From Vulcanimicrobiota bacterium (lineage in GTDB: Bacteria > Vulcanimicrobiota > Vulcanimicrobiia > Vulcanimicrobiales > Vulcanimicrobiaceae): 64,000 bases of DNA. How positions within the stretch are numbered: position 1 is the stretch's first letter; every line of letters starts with the position of its first letter. The position numbers and the translations under genes were made by a program. Positions 17,168 to 25,200 of the stretch are shown piece after piece. The stretch spans positions 62,001 to 126,000 of the forward strand of contig PLJL01000005.1 in the NCBI GenBank assembly GCA_003140215.1, read 5' to 3'. Below the pieces are notes generated by a model that was given only the letters and a program-made list of their open reading frames with translations, did no database searches and was not told the origin of the DNA.

Positions 17168-17595
17168 TGTTGTGCCCGCGAATATGCCAGTATGCCCGTA
17201 TTCACGACGTGCCGAAACCATTCAGAATGCACAACCGCGTGCAATTGAGCCCGCGGCACGATGACCGGTGTCACTATCGGAAACACCAGGAGTTCCGAGT
17301 AATACGGCGCGAGGACTTCTGCTAGCGCATTCAAAGCGGCGAAGCGTGACCGATAACGTCCGAAGCAAAAAAGCTCGATAGCACTGGCGCGCCTATCCCA
17401 ACGGCCCGACTGTGGCAAAGCTACGATGACTTCGAGCAATGGAGCGTTACCCGAGTCGACAAAATCCGATAGGGCGGCGATCGCCGCGCGATTGGAGTCG
17501 TCCATCCGACTAGGCATGGCGTTTGCTGAAAGCTGATACCTCGACATTCCGGCCACGGCGTCGGCAATCGACCTATACCTACGTTCGTTATCCAC
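17164..17595 (-). CDS. Degenerate MNT-like partner of the HEPN protein
   Basis: A 143-residue open frame starting at a GTG (17595); ATGs at 17547, 17517 and 17505 are alternatives. It overlaps the HEPN-like gene by four bases. The C-terminal third (FPIVTPVIVPRAQL then HSEWFRHVVNTGILAYSR) resembles the end of minimal nucleotidyltransferases (v-x-x-EF ... H-PFFRNIL-x-EGxxLY). The middle has ELFCFGRYRSRFA, which may be a remnant of the GSRARG motif, but the SDxD metal-binding aspartates are absent. So if it is an MNT relative it should be catalytically dead. It could instead be an unrelated antitoxin-like partner. Confidence 0.45.
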   Translation of the reverse strand: MDNERRYRSIADAVAGMSRYQLSANAMPSRMDDSNRAAIAALSDFVDSGNAPLLEVIVALPQSGRWDRRASAIELFCFGRYRSRFAALNALAEVLAPYYSELLVFPIVTPVIVPRAQLHAVVHSEWFRHVVNTGILAYSRAQQ

Positions 17596-17799
17596 GTAGT
17601 CACCCCGGTCTATGAAACGAAATCATACGACGCAGGGTTTGAAGCGCAAGCGCGCGCAACTCCTCTTCGGCCGGCGACGCTGATGCGAGCTTCGTGTCGA
17701 GATCAATTCGGCGTGACGAACGAGAGATTCGCGAGTGCGGAGCTGAACGGCAATATCGAGGCAACAGCCCGGCGATCACCCTCGGCTACCCTTCCGCTC

Positions 17800-18103
17800 A
17801 TGCAGAACCGTCGCAGGGTCGATGCGAGCGCCATTGCCGCAGGTGCGATCGACGCAGTCCTCGACCGCTTCGGCATCGGCGCGTTGCGCGTCGCGGCAGC
17901 GGCGGGCGTACGCGTCATCCAGTTACACGCTGGCGAGGCGTAGCGCGAGCGCTCGTGCGCTGCGCCGGCTCGCGTCGGGCGTCGACGACTGGCCGGTGAC
18001 GCCGCCCGCGCTGTTCGTCGTCGAGGAGCGCGCCGTTTATCTGCGCTCGAGGTCGCCGATGACGGTCGCGCACGAGTTCGCGCACGCCCTCGGCTTCGCG
18101 TGA
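17800..18103 (+). pseudogene. Zinc metallopeptidase gene, copy 3: internal stop and frameshift
   Basis: ATG at 17800 opens a frame whose first ~47 residues (AIDAVLDRFGIGALRVAA...) match the other copies. A stop at 17941-17943 interrupts it, and the homologous sequence continues in another frame (RRLASGVDDWPVTPPALFVV, then SPMTVAHEFAHALGFA) to a stop near 18103. Everything after the HExxH helix is missing. This copy is more diverged than copies 1, 2 and 5, so it is probably an older duplicate. The DNA between 17596 and 17799 contains no other gene I can support, although the frame upstream of the ATG stays open. Confidence 0.75.
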
Positions 18104-18210
18104 GGTTTCATCGGACGGCGGTCCGGGTGAAATGGCTCATTTTTGCTGCTCATCAGCGGAAGGGGCCGGGAGAACTGGCGGCATCCCGTTTATGGCGCCG
18201 GGAATAAGTT

Positions 18211-18242
18211 GAGAGTGAATGTCGTTTTGAGTTGTCACTCTC
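18211..18242. repeat. 8-bp inverted repeat (GAGAGTGA/TCACTCTC)
   Basis: Perfect arms GAGAGTGA (18211-18218) and TCACTCTC (18235-18242) separated by 16 bases, in the 234-base gap between peptidase copy 3 and the 200-aa gene. It could be an operator for that gene, a weak hairpin, or an end of an inserted segment. No T-tract follows. The rest of this gap holds nothing else I can name. Confidence 0.35.
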
Positions 18243-18337
18243 GCATGCCGTAATGTCCTCGGCCCGGGATCCGAGAGGATTATCTCGCAGCCCCCCGTAC
18301 CGAAGACATATGGGCCGCGTCGTGTCAGGCTGTAATT

Positions 18338-18940
18338 GTGGGCAAAATCGCGGTGATTTCCAGCGTCACTAATTTATTTCAGGAAGTCGCTCCATCCTTG
18401 CCCGCGATCGTCGCAGGACTTGGCGTCATCGTAGCATTCATTATTAATGTCAGAACGCTACGGCAAAATAATCAATTAAAGCGGGCAGAATGGCTGATGA
18501 GTGCATCTTTGCGACTTCATCAGGAATGCCGACTCTCCAAGATTTTTGATGCGATGCAGTACAACCGCTATAGCTTTAACAGTAGTGAAGCGCCGGTAGG
18601 ACAACTCGATTCTGCGGAAGAGCTCGACCTCATCTACTGGTTGGACTTCTTAAACGCGGTTTCCATCGCAGTCGTTGAAAAGCTTTTGACTGATAAACAC
18701 TTACGCGGTTGCACTTTAGGCTACGCGATAGACATGACGCTAAAGAACAAAAGCGTCCTCGGATATCTGGAGCATGTTAGGCAGTATGACGCCACTCGCA
18801 AGACCCCGGCGTCGCGACATACCGTCTCTGTCTTACCGAATATCGAGTCATTTAAGTACCTATGGATCATAAAAAAGCGATATGACGAATACGATCGACG
18901 CTATGCTGAGGATGTTGATCGAGCCGCGGCAGTGACCTGA
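18338..18940 (+). CDS. Membrane-anchored hypothetical protein, 200 aa
   Basis: One N-terminal transmembrane helix (PAIVAGLGVIVAFIINV) after a short periplasmic or amphipathic start, then a helical cytoplasmic domain with a basic juxtamembrane stretch (RTLRQNNQLKRAEWLM). GTG start at 18338; no strong ribosome site. The coding sequence is clearly lower in GC than the backbone and uses A/T-ending codons, a sign of recent transfer. No family recognised; the architecture is similar to small single-TM proteins that accompany phage-defence loci, but that is only context. It sits between two peptidase pseudogene copies. Confidence 0.6.
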   Translation: MGKIAVISSVTNLFQEVAPSLPAIVAGLGVIVAFIINVRTLRQNNQLKRAEWLMSASLRLHQECRLSKIFDAMQYNRYSFNSSEAPVGQLDSAEELDLIYWLDFLNAVSIAVVEKLLTDKHLRGCTLGYAIDMTLKNKSVLGYLEHVRQYDATRKTPASRHTVSVLPNIESFKYLWIIKKRYDEYDRRYAEDVDRAAAVT

Positions 18941-18957
18941 CCGGCCCGAGCTGCGAA

Positions 18958-19100
18958 GTGCGCGCCGCGATCGACACCGCCTTCGACGACTTCGCCCCCG
19001 GCGCGCTTCGTCTCGCGTCGACCGCCAGCATGCGGGCGATCCAGGTTCGTTGCAGCGAGCGCTACCGCGACCGCTCGCGCACGCCCTCGCCAGCGCGCCG
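18958..19100 (+). pseudogene. Zinc metallopeptidase gene, copy 4: short N-terminal remnant
   Basis: The open frame from 18958 reads AAIDTAFDDFAPGALRLAS and SERYRDRSR, matching residues ~15-55 of the intact copy with many substitutions. After RDRSR the sequence runs ACGCCCTCG, which resembles the DNA encoding the end of the HEFAHAL helix in copy 3. This fits a deletion between the repeated TCGCGC in the codons for RSR and EFAH. The remainder of the open frame to 19245 is unrelated. It is the oldest-looking copy and the left edge of the STAND/RES module. Confidence 0.6.
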
Positions 19101-19215
19101 TGGGTCCGAACTCGATGCGAACCTATGTTGCATCACAGTAGTCGTCGCACTCCTGTTGAGCCAGCGCCTTCGCCTCGTTATCGTTGCCGGCGGCCACCTC
19201 GATCGTCTTCACTGG

Positions 19216-19341
19216 CTAGGGATACACGTGCATTCGTACGTATAGCAGTTTTGCTCCATTCAGCCGCAACCAGGCCGCGAGCTTCAGATTTTCAACTACG
19301 ACGCTGTCGGGTTCGGATGCCGGCGGTTTAGTATCGGACAT
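19216..19341 (-). CDS. Possible 41-aa small protein (DUF5659-like)
   Basis: From ATG 19341 a 41-residue frame reads SDTKPPASEPDSVVVENLKL then AAWLRLNGAKLLYVRMH. The LAAWLRLNGAKLL stretch resembles the conserved core of DUF5659-type small proteins (LAAxLxxxGxxL). It lies in the 326-base gap between peptidase copy 4 and the XRE gene, which otherwise holds only palindromes near the XRE start. It is divergent from the XRE gene, so the two could share a regulatory region. Could be a chance frame or a fragment. Confidence 0.35.
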   Translation of the reverse strand: MSDTKPPASEPDSVVVENLKLAAWLRLNGAKLLYVRMHVYP

Positions 19342-19403
19342 GGTAGCCCCGAGGACGGCGCCGGAGCGTGCCTGCCGCTGGGAGACCCCAGGCCGGTGAG
19401 TTA

Positions 19404-19433
19404 GCGCCACGCACGCCATATGAGGCGTGGCGC
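19404..19433. promoter_or_regulatory. Nested palindromes at the XRE gene start (putative operator)
   Basis: Arms GCGCCACGC (19404-19412) and GCGTGGCGC (19425-19433) with a 12-base spacer, and inside them CACGCC-ATATGA-GGCGTG (19412-19429). The outer right arm covers the GTG at 19427. Such dyads at the start of XRE-type regulator genes commonly serve as autoregulatory operators; binding here is inferred from position and symmetry. Confidence 0.45.
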
Positions 19434-19684
19434 CAAAACTCCTGTCTCGGTACCCTCGGTCCGTGGCGACCCCGCGATTCGATCGGGAGAGGCGGAGGCT
19501 TGCTCAGGCCGTCCGACGGCGGCGCATTGAGCTCGGCTTGACCCAGGAAGAGGCTGCGCATGCGACGCGCCTCGCGACGAGGCACTATCAGAAGCTCGAG
19601 GCCGGAGAACTGAACGTGACCCTACGCACGCTGGTTCGTGTGGCTGACGCATTCGAGAACGAAGTGGCAGACCTGTTTAAGTAG
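19427..19684 (+). CDS. XRE-family HTH regulator
   Basis: An 85-residue DNA-binding protein with a single Cro/C1-type helix-turn-helix (LAQAVRRRRIELGLTQEEAA, then THYQKLEAGELNVTLRTLVR and ADLFK). It is the whole protein; there is no effector domain. The start may be the GTG at 19427, inside a palindrome, or the GTG at 19463, which begins just before the HTH and leaves the palindrome entirely upstream. It converges on the nuclease-STAND gene with 43 bases between the stops. It may regulate the divergent or neighbouring defence genes; the palindromes suggest autorepression. Confidence 0.8.
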   Translation: MAPKLLSRYPRSVATPRFDRERRRLAQAVRRRRIELGLTQEEAAHATRLATRHYQKLEAGELNVTLRTLVRVADAFENEVADLFK

Positions 19685-19727
19685 AACTCTACCCCCAGGC
19701 GATACCTCGATCGCGCCCGAGGCACCC

Positions 19728-22031
19728 TCAGTCCTCATCGACGTCCTCGAACACGTCGCGCTCTTCGTGTGCCGGCGACGCAGAGGCTCTCACCGAATTG
19801 CCGAATCGAACGCGCTCCACGTCGTCGTCACCATACCGATCGTAGTAATCTTCATCTGCCTGATCGCCTCCACGGTAACGATCTTTCAATAGCAGGGCGC
19901 TGTCGGCGATGTCATTTAGGGCCCCGCGAACCACCCTCTCTTCGTACTTATCGAGTGTCATTACCGCTTCGAGCCGCTCCACGTTCTCCCGTAGATCCTG
20001 CAGATACGTCTCCGGATCCGAGTCACCGTCGTACGCCTGTGCCCGAATCTCCAGGATTCGATCAAATCGGCCAAGGAACTCCTCGCGAAGAAAATGGTCA
20101 ATTGCAACCGCATCCTCCGGCATCAAGAGCGAGTCCAGGCGCGGCGTTTCCAGGAGATCAAGATCTTCCATGTCCGGATCGATCAGAAATTTCGTTGCGC
20201 TGCTGCTCCATTGTGCACGCAAATCGTCGGAGAGCACTCCCAGCTCAGCACATGCTATCGCGAGCGCTAGGTACTGCTTATAAGGTCCGTACCATGGCGA
20301 CGTTAGCGCCAACGCTGCGTCAAATAGGTCCGGGTTATTTCTTAGGAAACATCCCGCGAACTCCGCATTCGCCCGCCGTCGCACAAACTCAATCTGCTCA
20401 AGAATAGGTAGCTTCTCCAGCCGGCTGAGCAGTACGGAATTATACCGCGGTTCAAGTGCGATACTTGCCCCCTCCAGCTCGACTCCCCAGCAGACTACCT
20501 CGCGCATTAACTGGGCCGTCGTTGTGCCCACAAGATAGAGACTGATCAGATCAGGGTTCTCCGCGATCAGCTTCGCGTATGCGTCTCGCATTGTCGGATG
20601 CCGAAAACCCCAAGTCCGGCCAGCTTTCGAGTTGCCTTGCCGCACAAAACTCTCGTCCATCGATAGCAGCGCCGCAACCACGGCGTGCCGCGAGGAGCCT
20701 AGAGCTTCCAAAAACGCCTTGATCTCGACCGTATCAGGGATTGGGAGAGTAAGCTCGCCACTCTGTGCGAAGACTAGGCCAAGTGCAGCAAAACTGTCGT
20801 TGTCCAGCCCTCGCATCAACGACATGAGGTGTTCGACAGGCTCAGCAACGAACTTTAGAAGACTGCTCCTATCGAGCGTAATACGCTGCCTTAGCGTCGC
20901 GTCCCCGAGCCAACGTGCTAGTTCCGGTGAGAAGGACGGATGATGCGCCAGTTCCTTGAGAAACGGCCGGATCTTGCGCTTGAAATCTCGATCGCTCGAG
21001 CCTAGTTTGATGTGGTTATATAGGATGCTCTCACGCTCTCGGCCCGAGAGATTGTCGACCTCTACTAGCACTTGCGAGCTTTTGAGCAACGGGAAGTCCA
21101 CAGTCTTAATCGCAGGAACGGCGTTCCGGAACAGATGTAGGCGAGAGGTGCAGACGACCATCGCGCCTCCCTTAATGGCTGTCATCAAGTGTCTCGCGGA
21201 TCGGTTCCAGTCATCAATCTTGTCTGCTTGTAACTGATTTGTGCCGAACGCGTCGTCCAGCCAAAAGAACTGGCGCTGCTGTTCAGGTCGCCAGTGGGAA
21301 ACGATCTCGTCAACAGAGCGTACTAGGAACGTTTCCGCGCCCCAGTTATCGAGAGCCGCGAGGGCTAGCGTAGCCGCGATTGTGCTCTTCCCGACGCGCG
21401 GCGCGCCTAACAGCATCACGAAGCCTTGATTCAGAAGAGCTTCCGAGGCCTTCTTGTGAGCCGCGGTTACGACGAGCTTCTCCAAGTCGTGACTAAGGTA
21501 GCTTAGAATGGACTGCGACTGTCGGAGCGCTTCGCCATCCAGAAACTCGGAGATATCACCAAGGCCGTATACTCGAGGAATGAGAAGCCGAAGACGCTTT
21601 CGTTCGCGAATAGTCGACGTAATCCAATGCCGATCGAAAACGACAGCCTCTCGGACACCTTGAGCCCGAATCGAACTTTCAATAAGGTCCTGCTGCTGCG
21701 CCGATACCGTGCAGTTCGTTATCAAGAAGTAGTTTTCGCAAAGGGACCGAGCTACCAGAGAGCTAATTTTCGGCAACTCGTTCGCGAGTTGGCTCGCGGT
21801 TAACCGCGCATTAGGCTGACTGCTAAACTTGCACTGAAATGTAGACGCTCCACGGTAGGCGGTGCTGTCAGCACTAACCCACGACCCACGCCACGATCCG
21901 TCGCGCCCACCGTCTGGGCCGTCGCCATAGAAGCGCGCGTCTTGCGAAAACACGTCACGTATAATCGTGGAGCACAAGTCCTGAAAGCTGCGCCAGCCGA
22001 GCGTGTGAAGGCGAAGGTCAGGATGCTCCAT
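19728..22031 (-). CDS. Mrr-like nuclease-STAND NTPase (nSTAND3-type) defence protein
   Basis: 767-residue protein from ATG 22031. Residues 1-110 are an Mrr-like endonuclease: GWRSFQDLCSTIIRDVF, then GDGPDGGRDGSW and ASTFQCKFSSQPN, giving the D...QxK core of the PD-(D/E)XK fold. Residues about 185-420 are a P-loop STAND ATPase with Walker A LLGAPRVGKSTIAATL, Walker B QFFWLDDAFG and a sensor-type arginine in VVCTSRLHLF. The remainder is helical, ending in a very acidic tail (ERDVFEDVDED). This is a typical single-protein defence layout: a sensor C-terminus triggers oligomerisation and DNA cleavage. The frame open to 22301 upstream is Arg-rich and does not look coding. The gene lies 223 bases downstream of a second STAND gene on the same strand. 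Confidence 0.8.
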   Translation of the reverse strand: MEHPDLRLHTLGWRSFQDLCSTIIRDVFSQDARFYGDGPDGGRDGSWRGSWVSADSTAYRGASTFQCKFSSQPNARLTASQLANELPKISSLVARSLCENYFLITNCTVSAQQQDLIESSIRAQGVREAVVFDRHWITSTIRERKRLRLLIPRVYGLGDISEFLDGEALRQSQSILSYLSHDLEKLVVTAAHKKASEALLNQGFVMLLGAPRVGKSTIAATLALAALDNWGAETFLVRSVDEIVSHWRPEQQRQFFWLDDAFGTNQLQADKIDDWNRSARHLMTAIKGGAMVVCTSRLHLFRNAVPAIKTVDFPLLKSSQVLVEVDNLSGRERESILYNHIKLGSSDRDFKRKIRPFLKELAHHPSFSPELARWLGDATLRQRITLDRSSLLKFVAEPVEHLMSLMRGLDNDSFAALGLVFAQSGELTLPIPDTVEIKAFLEALGSSRHAVVAALLSMDESFVRQGNSKAGRTWGFRHPTMRDAYAKLIAENPDLISLYLVGTTTAQLMREVVCWGVELEGASIALEPRYNSVLLSRLEKLPILEQIEFVRRRANAEFAGCFLRNNPDLFDAALALTSPWYGPYKQYLALAIACAELGVLSDDLRAQWSSSATKFLIDPDMEDLDLLETPRLDSLLMPEDAVAIDHFLREEFLGRFDRILEIRAQAYDGDSDPETYLQDLRENVERLEAVMTLDKYEERVVRGALNDIADSALLLKDRYRGGDQADEDYYDRYGDDDVERVRFGNSVRASASPAHEERDVFEDVDED

Positions 22032-22254
22032 CCTTATCGATAGTCGCGGTCGCTGACGATGTGTGGCGCGGCAGCGTGTGCCGCGAAAGCGGGATGTGCG
22101 GCGAGTCTCATACTGAGGGCGGCCGGCATTGGATCGGGCATCGTGTCTCGAGGCCGCTCGTCGAAGACCGGCGCCTGCCAGGCTGCGAGACTTATCCTCG
22201 GCATGTGACAAAGGCGGCCGGGTAACATCTGCTAGCTTCGACGCTCGCGCGCGC

Positions 22255-25200
22255 TCATCGCTTGTTAGCGCCTTCAATCGATTTCCGAAGCTCGTTGGCA
22301 ACCGAAAATCCGCGTCTTACCAGTTCTTCGGTCATATCTATGAGCCGCGTACGTGTAGGAACGCTACCAAGAACGCTCCCCGGATCACGAAGATATGCGC
22401 GCATTAGTAACTGCGCCGTCCGACCGCCGCTCTGCTCCCAAAATGCGCCTCGGAGGCTCTCGGAAGTGTTTCGCCACGACTCGAAGGTCCAATCAACAAT
22501 GTCGGTCGCGTCGAACGCATCGGCAAACTGTCCCAGGAACAAGGTAAGCGCACCAAACGATTCCGGATGAGCGCCTATCGCCTTGACCCACGTCGTGACG
22601 TGGTTACGAAGCCGCGCGGCGTGGCGCCAATCGTCCGGCATCACGTGGGGTATGATTCCCTGGATAAAGACCATGTGCCAGGCGATGGCTTTCACCGATT
22701 CGGGCAGGTATTGTTTGGCTAGTGCGCCCGAATGGTCGGACTGCAAGAACGGTGCGCACAGCCTCTCAAACTGTAGGATAGTCTCGTCGTCGAGATCTTC
22801 GTCGATAAGCAGGTTTCGCGCAAAGCCGGAAATCAGCTCCGCATACAAGTCTGGTGACCCGCGCCAATCGGATAGGAGCTTTAGAAATTCAGCCGCCCGC
22901 GCACCCGTGAGCGACGACAACAAGTTTACCGCAGTCGCCGCAACGTTCATTTCAAGTTCAAGCTCACGCCGCTGCTCGTCGATGCTCTGCGCACGCAGAT
23001 GTCGAACCAGATCGCTAACAAATGGTAGTAACGCGTCTCTGGCCGCAGCGTTGTCAATCCGCCGGGGAAGGGCCGACATGCCGGCGCTCACGCGGTAAGC
23101 CGCGAACTTCGCTCCCCGCTTGATGCGAGGTAGCGGCAGCCGTTTACCGTTGGACTCAGCCGCGACGATCTTGGCATAGTCCGTTGTCCTTAGGCGAGCC
23201 TTCCTCTCGCCCGACAACGAAAGCCGGCCGATGACCCCGAGCAGATTCAGAGGCGTTGCCGGTCGTCGGCGCCACAGCGGAATGACACCACGCATCGCAC
23301 CCGCTGCGACCGCAACTAGTCCGGAAGCCACTGACGAGAATAGCAGCTCGCGAACTACAGCATCGGAGGGACATAGAGCATATGCAGCTCCTAGACCGGT
23401 CGCAATGCTTACGCGAATGTCGCCGACTTGGTGATCCTCCTGGGTTCGATCCCAATTTCGCAACTGGAGTTCTTCGGCCGCACTGCGCACGACCTCGATG
23501 CACCAAACGAAATCTGACTCGCGTTCGGAGATATCTCGGTCGAACGCGAGGACCAGCGCGGCATTTCTTACCATAGCGTGCCGGGCGTAGACGACGTCAT
23601 CGCCCTGCAATTGCCCCGAAACCAGCGCGGCCTGCGCACGACGACCCACTTCTAGGAATATCGACGGCTCGCCGGACGGAGGCCTATAGTCCTGAAGCGC
23701 GGTTGCACTGACCAAATCCGACGAAATGATCGCCTGCCTCAGGGCCTGAATCTCTACCAGCGCAGCACTGGGCCGCATCGCGAGAGGTGGAACCCAGCGA
23801 ACGCTACCGCCCTCAATCGTGAAGTTATCAGGATTCGTCTTTGCCACGAACTCCGAATAAATCTCTTGCGCGTAGTCAGCTTCTTTCCATTGCTCAGCCT
23901 CTTCTACAAAGAGGCACGCAGCCGGCACCCCCTTTGCTTGACATTGTTTCAAGAAGTCTGCCCGCAAGTCGTCGCGTCTATACAACAGCTCAGCGACCAG
24001 AACAAGCATGATACGGTGACGCGCGCGACGAGCATCGCGGTCGCGATTGTGGACCTTTATTTCAGGCTCTAGCTCCGGAAACCGCCATTCTGCCGGCAGA
24101 AATCCAAGGGAATCCGCCTCCGTGGCGCGGTCCAAACTTTCGCGATGCACTTCGAGGCGCCAAATCGCCGGCAGCGCTATGGCATCGACCAGCAGCTCGA
24201 TGACCTCTCTGAAGTCATAAGCTAGCCCGATCGCAATGCCCAGGTGAGCAACACTTCTTGCTCCGTAGAGCAGCTTGCTAATTGTCTCAGCCGCGTCGCG
24301 ACCCTGGTCAAGCGCCCTGTATGCCCAGGTTTCAAGAGCCATTAACGCTGATGTGAGCACGCTCGAGTCGTGAGATCCATAACGAAACCATGAATAAACA
24401 CGTTCATCGCCAGAAACGGCAACGGTCGATGAGCCAACGCGAAGGCTGAGTACGCGAAAATGCGCAGCGTTTCGGCTGTACTTACCGCCTCTAGCCATTT
24501 CTGCCCCATAGTACTCGGTCGCGTGATTCACGAGCTCACGAACAAGGCGTATCCCTGCATCCTCATTGATCAGAAGCAGAGCCAGAAATGGGCCTTTAAC
24601 ATCGCTCGGCGGATAGTATGTGTGCGACCGCAGGCCCATATCAGTCATGTCAGCCTCGCCCGGTCGCCGTACGTCGCGATCCAGCAGCACGGAGATCGCG
24701 AAGTTTGCAAGTTCTTCGGGAACCGTCGCCGCAAGCCCGGCGGCGTGTGTGAGCAAGTCTTCCTGATCGCGCCAGTATCCGCTAGCCGCGAGGTCCCGCA
24801 TATACGAGCAAACGAGTTCTGGGTCAACGTCCCCGGAATATGCCACTATCGAGCGCGCCAGCTTTTCCACCGATAGAGATTCATCGTACAAAATTGGAAA
24901 GACAGCAGCGTCGCCGATTGTCCTCGGCCGCCAAGACTCGAGCTGCTCAAGGAGCGCTTGTCCAATCTCCAAGATCCGCCTACGAAACGGGAACCCGGGC
25001 ACGCCGCGCCGCTGCCACGTCTCCAACAAACCAACAAGCTGTGCTAGGGCGGAGCCACCCATGGCATCGAGATGAGCAAGGCAGAACTGGATCAGTGGTG
25101 CCCAGACGACGAATCGCGGCTCGGGATCCCGCAGCGCGAACGCCGTCGCCGCAGCGGCATCCAGGTGCTGCTCAATCGCAAAATTTAGCTTGGCCTCCTC

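Noticed and set aside
22032..22301. N-terminal extension of the Mrr-STAND protein to 22301
   Set aside because: Arg/Ser-rich and unlike the rest; the Mrr domain starts right at ATG 22031.
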